Source: Fibrella aquatilis
GTDB lineage: Bacteria > Bacteroidota > Bacteroidia > Cytophagales > Spirosomataceae
Assembly: GCF_017353255.1 (NCBI RefSeq)
Contig: NZ_JAFMYU010000002.1
Location: forward strand, 372,001-436,000
DNA length: 64,000 nucleotides
Direction of reading: 5' to 3'
Position numbers and translations under genes: made by a program
The notes under the pieces: generated by a model
Database searches by the model: none
What the model saw: only the letters and a program-made list of their open reading frames with translations
What the model was told of the DNA's origin: nothing
In this document: positions 34,620 to 42,496 of the stretch, one piece after another
Numbering within the stretch: the first letter of the stretch is position 1
Layout: every line of letters begins with the position of its first letter

Positions 34620-35394
34620 TGAGATTAAACACGAGATTATTCTTTAGTTTCTTTATAGCGTAACCTACAAATCCTTTTACATCATTACTGCTAGGAAACT
34701 GCTTCAATGCATTTTTGTTATACCAACCAGCGGCAAATTGCTCGGTAACTTTAGTTGTTTCAAAAGCACTTTTAGAAATCTCGTTTAAATGCTTATCGAG
34801 GCGATTGTTAAAATCATTGCGATCAAACAAGGTTTTGAATGAAGCTGATGCTTCTCTTTCTAGAAAATATCTCAGATAACGACCAATGAAATTTGAAAAA
34901 TATATTCTAGATATTTCACTGAATCCTCCTGCATCTGCTGCCCGCCTCCAAGGTTCAAATGGATCTGCTTCGCCACCGAAGAAAAGTGTAGTTTGTTGCT
35001 GTTCCTGCCGGGTCCAAATGCTAACAGTATCTATTAGAGCTTGCGAAGCAATAGTTGCATATTCATTGCTTTCACAATTAGCTTGGTTGAACTGTTTAAT
35101 AGATCGCGCTAGTTCTAGTAGGGAAAAGGAGGGAGATAGGGTAATGCCGTTTTTTTCTAGATAAGTGTACGGATCGCCTTGTCTTGAAGCGTGTAATAAG
35201 TTGAGTAGATAAGAGAATGAGGATAGCACTCCCTTGTCTTGATTCATTCGCTCTAATTGACTTACAACATTTTTGGTTGTCTTATTGGCAATAGAAGCGA
35301 CGTTATTATTTTTTGGTGAAAATTCGGTAAGCTCGTTCACGATATTGCGCCACCGTTTGGTGTTAGGTAAATGACCAATGCGCTCATGACCCAT
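34606..35394 (-). CDS. Partner protein of the QueC-like nuclease (QatB-like position)
   Basis: 262 residues from ATG 35392-35394 (MGHERIGHLPNTKRWRNIV). Upstream in-frame starts (ATG 35454, 35451; TTG 35475) are possible but add residues that look non-coding and crowd the divergent gene. No known domain; mostly helical, with FEPWRRAADAGGFSEISRIYF in the middle. It overlaps the QueC-like gene by 14 bp, so the two are translated together. In Qat and type IV CBASS the QueC-like enzyme modifies the N-terminal Gly of a partner; this start puts Gly at position 2. Function is inferred from position only. Confidence 0.7.
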   Translation of the reverse strand: MGHERIGHLPNTKRWRNIVNELTEFSPKNNNVASIANKTTKNVVSQLERMNQDKGVLSSFSYLLNLLHASRQGDPYTYLEKNGITLSPSFSLLELARSIKQFNQANCESNEYATIASQALIDTVSIWTRQEQQQTTLFFGGEADPFEPWRRAADAGGFSEISRIYFSNFIGRYLRYFLEREASASFKTLFDRNDFNNRLDKHLNEISKSAFETTKVTEQFAAGWYNKNALKQFPSSNDVKGFVGYAIKKLKNNLVFNLNDED

Positions 35395-35431
35395 CGTGCT
35401 TACAATTGAAGAGTTATAATGTTTAAGTGCT

Positions 35432-35439
35432 GAAATATA
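35432..35439 (-). promoter_or_regulatory. Possible -7 box (TATATTTC) for the QueC-like operon
   Basis: One mismatch to TAnnTTTG, about 40 bp upstream of the ATG at 35394. It would put the transcript start downstream of the alternative start codons at 35451-35475, supporting the shorter protein. No clear TTG -33 box. Confidence 0.3.
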
Positions 35440-35530
35440 CTTTATTGTCATCATAGGATGACTTTTGCGTGTCAATCTTTTTTTAGATCACCCACATTTG
35501 GCAGTTTTTTAAGGAACATCAGCTATTCAC

Positions 35531-36046
35531 ATGAGTTTCTATGATAACATCCGCATTGCTTCGGCTCAATTACCACTCACGCCAGCAGACGTTGATCGGC
35601 TGGGGGTGGGCATGATTACGTTCCAGACAAAATCATTGGAGGATAAGTACGGGGTATATGACATTACGGGCGAGGGGTATCTGGAAACAGTAGCCGCTAT
35701 GTCTGCTAGCGAATGGGAGAGCAAAACGCGCTGGCATGAAGTCCGCCTGGTCGATGCGCACGGGTATGTTGTATTCTACACGGTCGTTGATGATCACTGG
35801 TTTTGCTTCAAAGCCCGCTTTCGGGAGGGGCGCATGACGGAGGTATTTAGGCTGGGCCACAGGCCCGAAGTGCATAGCCGCACCTGTACGTGGGAACTGG
35901 AAATACCCCTTGACGAACTTAAACCGGCGTATGATGCGGAAGCAATTCGCTACGAACTGAGCCAATTAGATGCTCGCGAATGGGCGCACATGGAAACGGA
36001 ACTCGCTGATTTTGAGCAGCAGTTTCCGAACGAGGATTGTCAGTAG
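35531..36046 (+). CDS. Hypothetical protein, 171 residues
   Basis: Cytoplasmic, acidic, no recognised domain. MSFYDNIRIASAQLPLTPADV, GVGMITFQTKSLEDKYGVYDI and HRPEVHSRTCTWELEIPLDELKPAYD suggest a small alpha/beta protein. Divergent from the QueC-like operon and convergent with the DUF2442 gene, overlapping its stop by 7 bp. Codon use is like the G+C-rich backbone. Could be an immunity or antitoxin-type protein by context, but nothing in the sequence shows it. Confidence 0.65.
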   Translation: MSFYDNIRIASAQLPLTPADVDRLGVGMITFQTKSLEDKYGVYDITGEGYLETVAAMSASEWESKTRWHEVRLVDAHGYVVFYTVVDDHWFCFKARFREGRMTEVFRLGHRPEVHSRTCTWELEIPLDELKPAYDAEAIRYELSQLDAREWAHMETELADFEQQFPNEDCQ

Positions 36047-36306
36047 ACAGCCGGGGCTATATACCCTTGGTGTAATTGGGTCACTGGAAAGATAAGATCC
36101 CAGTCTTTTCCCCATACTACGTTGCCGCGTTCGATGCGGAAGCGTTTGAAATTGGCTAGTCGGCGATACTTATTGTGCTGAGGATGAGGGTGATCTAACA
36201 AAAAAGGTCCGAAGTCAACCGTTTGTGAAGTGCCATCAGAAAAAGTCAACTGTAGCCTGTGGTGGCCCGCATATTCGGCTTGGGTAACAGCTAACGTTCT
36301 CATCAT
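36040..36306 (-). CDS. DUF2442 domain protein
   Basis: 88 residues from ATG 36304-36306 (MMRTLAVTQAEYAGHHRLQL; the next ATG, one codon on, is equally possible). YAGHHRLQLTFSDGTSQTVDFGPFL and FKRFRIERGNVVWGKDWDLIFPV fit DUF2442, small proteins often encoded next to DUF4160 and suspected to form toxin-antitoxin pairs. No convincing DUF4160 gene is present upstream; only short unsupported frames are seen. It may be an orphan. Confidence 0.75.
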   Translation of the reverse strand: MMRTLAVTQAEYAGHHRLQLTFSDGTSQTVDFGPFLLDHPHPQHNKYRRLANFKRFRIERGNVVWGKDWDLIFPVTQLHQGYIAPAVY

Positions 36307-36519
36307 AGTGTTTCTATAATGACCGGGTGATGATGTCATTAAGGTAAATCATCCACGAATTTAAGCAGATTGGCGCGTCTGTCGGCTGAGATAGTAGAGG
36401 AGAGAGCATGCGTATCAATCTTGTGCAGCTGTGGATTTCGTATGGGTTTGATAGCGTAGCGTTGAGAAATGGCCTAGACCAATCCTGTATATCCTGGCTG
36501 CACAACACAATGCTAGTCA

Positions 36520-37145
36520 GGTGGCGTACCTACGGCACGCGGGAACGGGGAAGCCTAATCTTACAGCTACCGACGCTACGCTATTACATCCCTACGGGAT
36601 AGGCAGTTACACAAGATTGACGCACCTGTAGAAAGGATGATTCGCAGACGATTAGCCGTACGTGCTCTCCCGGCGGAATAGCGTACCGTCAGCAAATCAA
36701 GCCGCCGTTGGTGTGCCTGCTCCAGGTCCAATCGGGACATCATAGCGCAGCGTCGGTAGAAAGGGGTAGACGTTCACGCTCCCATTGTCCCATCGGGACA
36801 AAACAGCGTCAGCGTCGGTAGATAGGGGGATGGATTGTGACGTTTCCCAGCGTGCCGTAGGTACGCAACCTGTAGCGTACCTACGGCACGCTGTGGATGT
36901 AAGGGCGATTTGGGAATACTACCGACGCTGCGCTGTTACATCCCTACGGGATACCGATCTACGCTATTTTATCCCTACGGAATAGGTAGTTACACAAGGT
37001 TCACGCACAAGGAAGAAGGATAAACCGTGGACGATCGGTCGCACACCCTGTCCCATCGGGACATCATAGCGCAGCGTCGGTAGAAGGGGGTTGGCGTTCA
37101 CATCCCCATCGTCCCAGCGGGACGAGATAGCGTAGCGTCGGTAGG
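36520..37145. repeat. REP-like repeat array beside the RAYT gene
   Basis: An 800-bp gene-free stretch (36307-37160) holds copies of one palindromic unit. Forward type (tcccatcgggaca ... cagcgtcggtag): 36728-36759, 36788-36821, 37051-37083, 37112-37144. Inverted type (ctaccgacgct ... tccctacgggata): 36567-36602 and 36919-36953, plus a fragment at 36959-36987. A second palindrome, cagcgtgccgtaggtacgc and its exact complement, spans 36848-36893, with a single arm near 36527. These are the typical imperfect palindromes mobilised by REP-associated tyrosine transposases. Confidence 0.85.
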
Positions 37146-37160
37146 GTTAAGGGCGGGGCG

Positions 37161-37622
37161 TTAATCGAGGGGTTTAAACAGAAATTGCTCGTCATAATCG
37201 ATGCCGAAAATGTCCAGGAAACGGCGGTATTCGTCCAGGAAGGTGCGGGTTTGGTGGTGTTGCTCCTGATTGTCGATGTATTGAATCAGCGCGGGTAATT
37301 GGCTTTTGCCGTACGAAAACGCGCCGTAGCCTTCCTGCCAGGCAAACTGGCTGCGGGTCATTCGCTTTTCGTTGATCCATTTCGATGAGCTTTGTTTGAG
37401 TTGCTGCATCAGATCAGACAGCGATTGGGTGGGGCGCATCCCGATCAGGATGTGGATGTGGTCGGGCATGCCGTTGATGGCAATCAGTTTGTGATTGTAG
37501 TGCTGGATTATGCCCGTCATGTAGTTGTAGAGTTCGTATTTCCAGGTGGGCGAAATGACGGCGGCGCGGTATTTAACGGCGAAAACGAGTTGCAAATGGA
37601 TTTGGGTGTAGATGTTGGGCAT
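37161..37622 (-). CDS. REP-associated tyrosine transposase (IS200-like Y1, HUH)
   Basis: 153 residues from ATG 37620-37622 (MPNIYTQIHLQLVFAVKYR). INGMPDHIHILIGMRPTQSLSDLM carries the HUH metal motif (DHIHIL), and YIDNQEQHHQTRTF is where the catalytic Tyr of Y1 transposases falls. SSSKWINEKR and FAWQEGYGAFSYGKS are typical of the IS200-like group. It is flanked on both sides by the REP-like repeats, which it probably nicks and copies. Complete and apparently intact. Confidence 0.92.
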   Translation of the reverse strand: MPNIYTQIHLQLVFAVKYRAAVISPTWKYELYNYMTGIIQHYNHKLIAINGMPDHIHILIGMRPTQSLSDLMQQLKQSSSKWINEKRMTRSQFAWQEGYGAFSYGKSQLPALIQYIDNQEQHHQTRTFLDEYRRFLDIFGIDYDEQFLFKPLD

Positions 37623-37697
37623 GACGGTGGTTGCGGTGGTGTTGTCCCATACGGGACAATGCAATGATAGGGAATGATGCGGTTTCGGTTGCGTTTG

Positions 37698-37735
37698 CTA
37701 CCGACGCTGCGCTGTGTCGTCCCGCTGGGACGGTG
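37698..37735. repeat. REP-like repeat on the 5' side of the RAYT gene
   Basis: ctaccgacgctgcgctg followed by tcgtcccgctgggacggtg: inverted-type unit ending in the cccgctggga palindrome. A shorter piece, gtcccatacgggac, lies at about 37646. Confidence 0.8.
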
Positions 37736-37859
37736 AGGCTAACGCCCGTGCCTTTGGTTGACGTGAATTTTTCGCGAAACCGGAATCTGTTGTGGCGGGA
37801 TTTAAACAGATGGGCGGGTTGGTGGTCTAATGGGGGTATCAACCAAACAGACTTCGGTT

Positions 37860-38126
37860 ATGAAAACGCTTACGATTGATCTGAAATCATTCTGCCTGGG
37901 TATCCTCGCCCTGGGCGCATTACTGGTGTTGGTCAATTTCAAACCGGCGGGCCAACCCGCCCCGCCCACCGACGAGGTTCGCCGGTATCAGGTCGTGACG
38001 GGTGAACGCGGGGTGACCATCCTCGACACGAAAACCGGGCGATTTATTGTGGACCCCTACGGCTTCTCGAACCCCCGCTGGACAAAAGGCGATTTCGAGG
38101 AGATACACGCCCGGCCCTCGAAATGA
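37860..38126 (+). CDS. Small membrane-anchored protein
   Basis: 88 residues from ATG 37860 (MKTLTIDLKSFCLGILALGALLVLV). One N-terminal transmembrane segment or uncleaved signal, a Pro-rich linker (PAGQPAPPTDEV), then about 45 residues with GVTILDTKTGRFIVDPYGF, resembling small Bacteroidota proteins that report a periplasmic domain. No known function. Stands alone between the RAYT and the RNA-repair genes. Confidence 0.65.
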   Translation: MKTLTIDLKSFCLGILALGALLVLVNFKPAGQPAPPTDEVRRYQVVTGERGVTILDTKTGRFIVDPYGFSNPRWTKGDFEEIHARPSK

Positions 38127-38162
38127 CGTGACAGAAGTTATGGATGACTACGGTTAGCTTCC

Positions 38163-39122
38163 TCAGAAGTCGCCGTAGTCTACCTGGAGGCAGGTGAGGC
38201 CGAGGTCGCGGCGCCAGAGCGAGACGACCTGGTCGCGGTCGTCCAGGACCAGTTCTACGAAATAACGGCCCCGGATGTGGGCGTCGAACAGCTCGCGTTT
38301 CACGATGGCGTCTTTGCGCATGTCGTTTTGTTTGCGCATAAACAGTTGATAATCAGCCGTTTCCTGCCAGCCAAAATGCCGCTCCAGCCACGCCACGGTC
38401 TCGGCGCGGGCGGCACCGTCTCGGCCCGACATGAACACCACCGCACAGCCCGCCGCCCGCATGGCCCGCACCACACCCATGACGGGCAGGTTCGGTTTGT
38501 CGCGCCCCACGTTAGTCCAGTCGAAGGGGGAGCGGTCGTGGATTTTGGCCACCGTACCGTCAATATCCACCAAAATGCATTTGGGCAGGGCGGCATCCTG
38601 CGCCAGCGGGTCGGCGGTGGGGTGGGGGCGGGGGTAGGTCAGGCGTTGCGAGAAATCCATGTTTTTCCGCAGCAGTTGCAACCGGCTGTGCTGCTCCCGA
38701 ATCACGGTTTCGCCCACCACGTCGGGCCGTTGCCGGTCCCGCTCAATGGCGGTGGTCAGGGGCACGTCGAACACCTGAAACGACACGTCCACGGGCCGTT
38801 TGGCCGTAGCCTGCGCTTCAGCCAGTTTCAGCACCTCGTTGATGGACTTTTGCCGGAGGTGCGTATTGTCGAGCACCACGTTCCAGCCACCGTCGAGGGC
38901 GGCTTTCAGGGCCGCGTCGAGCAGCGCGGTCACCAGGCGCTCGATCCGGTTTTTGGGTTTGTCGTCCCATGTCCAGTACTCGCCCAGCGATACAGGAATG
39001 AGGCTCCGGCGCAGGTCGTCGCGGTTGAGGCGCAGGTAAGAAGGGTTGTCGCGCACAAACTGCCGCGCAAACGTCGATTTACCAGCGCCGCTGATACCGA
39101 TGAGGAGAAGGAGGTGGGGCAT
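38163..39122 (-). CDS. pnkP: Polynucleotide kinase 3'-phosphatase (T4 Pnkp-like)
   Basis: 319 residues. N-terminal P-loop kinase: LIGISGAGKSTFAR (G9-T17) and LRLNRDDLRR. C-terminal HAD phosphatase: CILVDIDGTVAKI with the DxDGT nucleophile D186/D188, and VVFMSGRDGAARAE. Same order as T4 PseT: 5'-OH kinase first, 3'-phosphatase second. It heals RNA ends left by ribotoxins (2',3'-cyclic phosphate and 5'-OH) for ligation. Upstream in the same direction are an Rnl1-like ligase and Ro60/Rsr, so it completes an RNA-repair set. Confidence 0.92.
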   Translation of the reverse strand: MPHLLLLIGISGAGKSTFARQFVRDNPSYLRLNRDDLRRSLIPVSLGEYWTWDDKPKNRIERLVTALLDAALKAALDGGWNVVLDNTHLRQKSINEVLKLAEAQATAKRPVDVSFQVFDVPLTTAIERDRQRPDVVGETVIREQHSRLQLLRKNMDFSQRLTYPRPHPTADPLAQDAALPKCILVDIDGTVAKIHDRSPFDWTNVGRDKPNLPVMGVVRAMRAAGCAVVFMSGRDGAARAETVAWLERHFGWQETADYQLFMRKQNDMRKDAIVKRELFDAHIRGRYFVELVLDDRDQVVSLWRRDLGLTCLQVDYGDF

Positions 39123-39123
39123 A

Positions 39124-39276
39124 AAAGTCGTAAGTCTGAAGAAGTCGTAAGTCGTAAGTCGGCTGGCGCGAGCATTTCCCGCACCCTGGCCTGTGTCTCC
39201 ACAGGCCTACTCCTGCGTAAGCCATCCGGGCCAGTCGGCTGACGCGAGCGTAGGCCTGTGGAGACACAGGCCAGGG
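39124..39276. repeat. Foldback element 12a (cgtaagt heptads)
   Basis: Heptads aagtcgt/aagtctg/cgtaagt from 39124 to 39161, then perfect 27-bp arms 39184-39210 and 39250-39276 (ccctggcctgtgtctccac and complement). A short cggctggcgcgag / cggctgacgcgag direct repeat brackets the stem. Confidence 0.85.
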
Positions 39277-39280
39277 GGAC

Positions 39281-39338
39281 GGAAAGTGCTAAGTCTGGAA
39301 AGCCTATGCTATACGACTTTCCAGACTTAGCACTTTCC
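39281..39338. repeat. Foldback element 12b
   Basis: Perfect 22-bp arms 39281-39302 and 39317-39338 (ggaaagtgctaagtctggaa and complement, 14-nt loop). It continues into the 3' end of the RNA ligase gene, whose final codons (NKES, stop) lie in the adjoining heptad gactcag. Confidence 0.85.
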
Positions 39339-39342
39339 AGAC

Positions 39343-40398
39343 TCAGGACTCTTTGTTCATAAACGGCCGTTCGTAGGGGGGGCGGAGGAGTTTCCAGATC
39401 GTGGAGGAGTAGTCGCGGTTGTCGAGCATCAAAAATAACACGGCGGGGTAACGTTGCGTCTGGAAATAGAGGGCGGTTTCTTTTCGTGATTCACGCACCT
39501 GGAAAGCAAACCAGCAGTCGGCTTCGATGGCTTCATACTGAGCGGTAAAATTGGCCACGGTGGCTTTCACCCAGTCGTAAAACTCGTCAGGAACGCGCTC
39601 CAGGATGGCGTCGAACGGCTGGTTGGTGGCCAGGTATTCCCAGATGTTGCGCGACGAAATCTGGGTCAGAATCCGGTGCAGGCGCACGTATTCGGCCATT
39701 TTCACCTTCACCCGGAACCCCGACGCAAACCGGATCACAAAGCCCTCTTCGTTGTCTAGTTGCACCGCCCGGATGGCCGCCAGGTCGGTGTAGCCGTCGA
39801 ACCGGCGCACGAGCGGGAAGCCAATGTCGGGCAGGTCGGCGTGGTCGGCTCCGGTGGCGGTGTCGATGACACCCAGCAACACGAGTGCCTCGCGGTCGCC
39901 GTAGTCTACCACAATGCGGTTTTCGGGGTAGATGATCTCGAACAAATACGTCTTCGTGGGGTCGAGGCGGGGCAGCACGTGGGCATAGCGCGTATGCAGC
40001 AGGTGGGTGGCGCGTTGGGCCTGCTCGCTCATAAACGACCCCCGCGAGGCAATGTGGGGCATTCCGTCGTGCCAGTACAAAATCCCCAGCGACCCGTCGA
40101 GCTTTTCGTAGGCCACAAAGGGTTCGGGGCCGTCGGTCGTTACGGGGGGTGTCCACTCCGGGCCGTGCTCGTCGAGGTTAAAGAATTTGCCGAAAGGCCG
40201 CGCCACCACCTGCCCCTGCCCGTTCAGGATGAGGCCCCGGCAAGCCAGCGTGTGCTCGTCCCAAACGCCCTCATACTGCGCCTGAGCGGTGTAGTTCAGG
40301 ATGTATAACTCGGCGGTGGGGTGCTGACGAACCATCACGTAGCCATTAGCAATGTGCTGACGGAGAGCGGGTTGCAACGTGTTGATGAAGGAAGTCAT
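39343..40398 (-). CDS. T4 Rnl1-like RNA ligase
   Basis: 351 residues. Nucleotidyl-transferase motif I FVAYEKLDGSLGILYW has the adenylated Lys at K99, the same number as in T4 Rnl1. Further motifs: TYLFEIIYPENRIVVDY (IIIa), NEEGFVIRFASG (IV) and FRVKVKMAEYV (V). Ligates 5'-phosphate to 3'-OH RNA using ATP. Between Pnkp-like and Rsr genes on the same strand, so it seals ends healed by Pnkp (inference from T4, where this pair repairs cleaved tRNA). Confidence 0.92.
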   Translation of the reverse strand: MTSFINTLQPALRQHIANGYVMVRQHPTAELYILNYTAQAQYEGVWDEHTLACRGLILNGQGQVVARPFGKFFNLDEHGPEWTPPVTTDGPEPFVAYEKLDGSLGILYWHDGMPHIASRGSFMSEQAQRATHLLHTRYAHVLPRLDPTKTYLFEIIYPENRIVVDYGDREALVLLGVIDTATGADHADLPDIGFPLVRRFDGYTDLAAIRAVQLDNEEGFVIRFASGFRVKVKMAEYVRLHRILTQISSRNIWEYLATNQPFDAILERVPDEFYDWVKATVANFTAQYEAIEADCWFAFQVRESRKETALYFQTQRYPAVLFLMLDNRDYSSTIWKLLRPPYERPFMNKES

Positions 40399-40747
40399 GG
40401 TTGTAATAAACCTATAAGGTTGAAAAACGGGGGCGCCTAGTCCTTATAGGTTGGAGGAACAGATTGAAGGAAAAGCCAGGCAACGGGCGGGCCGGGTGTT
40501 TAGTCGTTTACAGCGAAGTAACCGCAGCGGCGGACCGTCCGGACCTACGGCACTGGCAAAAGAAAACAGGGCAATGGGCGAAAAGAGACTATAAATCTGC
40601 GCTCTGTATTGAGCTACGCCGGCTTTCACCAACGGTGGGCCTGGCTACCCACAACCTCAGAATCCCGAAGTAACGCTTTTCTACGGCACCTGTAGTATGA
40701 TTATCAATGGATTAGCTACGTTGTGAAAGGGATGAGGCAAACCCCTT
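40399..40747 (-). other. 349-bp gap in RNA-repair cluster: hairpins and possible tRNA-like RNA
   Basis: No protein gene seen. It holds an 11-bp inverted repeat aacctataagg (40409-40419, 40442-40452), the shared motif taaccgcagcggcggaccg (40519-40537), a tRNA D-arm-like stretch on the minus strand (GTAGCTCAATACAGAGC, 40601-40617 region), and a perfect 12-bp hairpin gttgtgaaaggg / ccctttcacaac (40720-40731, 40743-40754) over the rsr stop. Ro60/Rsr proteins bind Y RNAs, which in bacteria carry tRNA-like parts and are often encoded near rsr; this gap is the place to look. Confidence 0.35.
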
Positions 40748-42343
40748 TCACAACGCCACCGCATCAATCGCGTCGAGTGCTGTCTGGCCGTTTTCGGCGG
40801 CAACAATCAGCGCGAACAGCTTATCGCTCCAGCCGCTGATGGTATAGATCCCATCGGTGGCCATCGTGTTGCCGTAGCCTTTCAGATCAACGCTAAACGT
40901 TTTCACTTCGGGGTTGATGGTGCGGTACTGCGCAAACAGCTTGTCGAAGTCATCGGCCCGGCGCCCGCGTTGGCCATACCAGTTGCACGACCGGCCAATT
41001 TGACAATCGGAAAAGATCACGATCCGGTCTACGATTTCGCGCGACTTGATCAGCTTTTCCAGCATGACAAAAATACCTTCTTCGGTGGCCCCGCCGCACT
41101 TACCTGCCTCGCGGCTGATGCGGTCGAAGTTATTGAAAAGCGTGGCCGACCGGCTCAGCTGGGGTGTAATCAGCCGTTCGCCAAACAAACCCAGCAGGGT
41201 GCTTTCGGCGCGGGTCCAGTAGAGCACGGCAAACAGATTGGCAATGTCGGCCGTGGTGCGGCGGCTCATGGCCGACACTGCCGACCGTCCCCCTACGTCG
41301 CCAAACATGCTACCCGAATTATCGGACAAGATCAGCGTTTTCCCCGCCGCAATGGGCAGGTATGCCACTGACTGCACCAAGGCCTTTTCCAACGCCTGAA
41401 TCAGCTTTTTAACGGCCCATTGCGCGTTGCCAAACAGGTAAAACACGCTTTTTTGGGTAGCTACTGCTTTCAATTCTGCATAGGCCGACAGGTAGCGGAA
41501 CGGTAATTGTTTCGCCTGCTGCACGGCCCGCTCATGGGTAATCAAGGCGCAAACCTTATCGATATGAGCCATGTCGATGTTGGCTTCCAGCATGTTCCGC
41601 AGGTTACGAAGCATGGCCATGTAGCCCAGCTTATGGCTGTCGATCAACTCGTGCCATTTGGTACGCACGGCTAACTGCTTTTCTTTCTCCGAACCAAACG
41701 CCTGCTGTCCTAACGCGCTCAACTCGGTTTCCCAGGTATAAGGCGTCGATAGCGTCCGGCTGGCCAATTGGTCAAAAATCGCCTGCTGCGCTTCATCTTT
41801 GGCTTTGGGGTGGACCAGAAACAGGGCATCTCGTAGCTGAACCGCCGTTTTCCGCTCGTACTTGGCAAATTGGTAGGCGTCGAACCGGTTGAAGGCCAGG
41901 GCCAGTCCTTTTTGAAGTTGTTTCGAGAGGCGGTTCAGCTTTTTAGCACCGGTACGGGCGTTGGCTAATTGGTAGTAGGCCAATAGTTCGCTGATTTCAT
42001 CGGGGCGTTGTACCACACGGGCAATTGTCCGGCTTACCAGATCATCGCCATTATGGATTCTTGCCAGTTCGCCCACCAGCACCAAAGGCACCGAACGCAG
42101 GTACATAGCTTCGCGGGCATAGACCGCCAGCCGAGCTACAAACAGCGGATCGACTTCGCCCACCAGCAACTGAATCAGCGCCAGCCGGTCATCTGCTTTC
42201 TGGTAGTATGAGTCAGCCAGCATGGTGGTTGTCACGGCGGTGTACAGTTCCATTTCTGCCGACAGCGTATAGGCTTTTGCCCCCATGTGGTTGAGGGTTG
42301 TAGCGTCGGCATGGTCTGCTGTGTTGGTGGTGTTGAAACGCAT
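40748..42343 (-). CDS. rsr: Ro60/Rsr protein: TROVE domain plus vWA
   Basis: 531 residues. Residues about 1-330 form the helical HEAT-like TROVE ring (NHMGAKAYTLSAEMELYTAV, YARLAVYAREAMYLRSVPLV), which threads misfolded or Y RNA. The C-terminal vWA domain has the MIDAS motif LILSDNSGSMFGD and IVIFSDCQIG. Bacterial Rsr acts with Y RNA and exonucleases in RNA quality control and stress survival. First gene of the minus-strand RNA-repair cluster and divergent from the WYL regulator across element 13. Confidence 0.94.
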   Translation of the reverse strand: MRFNTTNTADHADATTLNHMGAKAYTLSAEMELYTAVTTTMLADSYYQKADDRLALIQLLVGEVDPLFVARLAVYAREAMYLRSVPLVLVGELARIHNGDDLVSRTIARVVQRPDEISELLAYYQLANARTGAKKLNRLSKQLQKGLALAFNRFDAYQFAKYERKTAVQLRDALFLVHPKAKDEAQQAIFDQLASRTLSTPYTWETELSALGQQAFGSEKEKQLAVRTKWHELIDSHKLGYMAMLRNLRNMLEANIDMAHIDKVCALITHERAVQQAKQLPFRYLSAYAELKAVATQKSVFYLFGNAQWAVKKLIQALEKALVQSVAYLPIAAGKTLILSDNSGSMFGDVGGRSAVSAMSRRTTADIANLFAVLYWTRAESTLLGLFGERLITPQLSRSATLFNNFDRISREAGKCGGATEEGIFVMLEKLIKSREIVDRIVIFSDCQIGRSCNWYGQRGRRADDFDKLFAQYRTINPEVKTFSVDLKGYGNTMATDGIYTISGWSDKLFALIVAAENGQTALDAIDAVAL

Positions 42344-42496
42344 TGTCGTGGTTGCCGCCGGTGCTGTTCCCCGTTCGACATGACAAAGGTTTTACCCACC
42401 TGCGCAGTGTATTTGCGCAGTTGAAAAAAAGTGCAATTATTTTTGGCGACGACTGCCTATTTTCGGGGGAGTTACTGTGCCGCATTGCTAACGCTA

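Noticed and set aside
36314-36508. Small frame upstream of the DUF2442 gene as a DUF4160 toxin partner
   Set aside because: Its residues do not match the DUF4160 pattern and codon use is unlike a gene.
36520-37145. Possible CRISPR array
   Set aside because: Repeats occur in both orientations, are palindromic over their length and have irregular spacing, and the neighbouring gene is a RAYT transposase, not cas.
38277-39242. 321-codon open frame on the + strand
   Set aside because: Antisense to the polynucleotide kinase-phosphatase gene, whose P-loop and DxDGT motifs are decisive.
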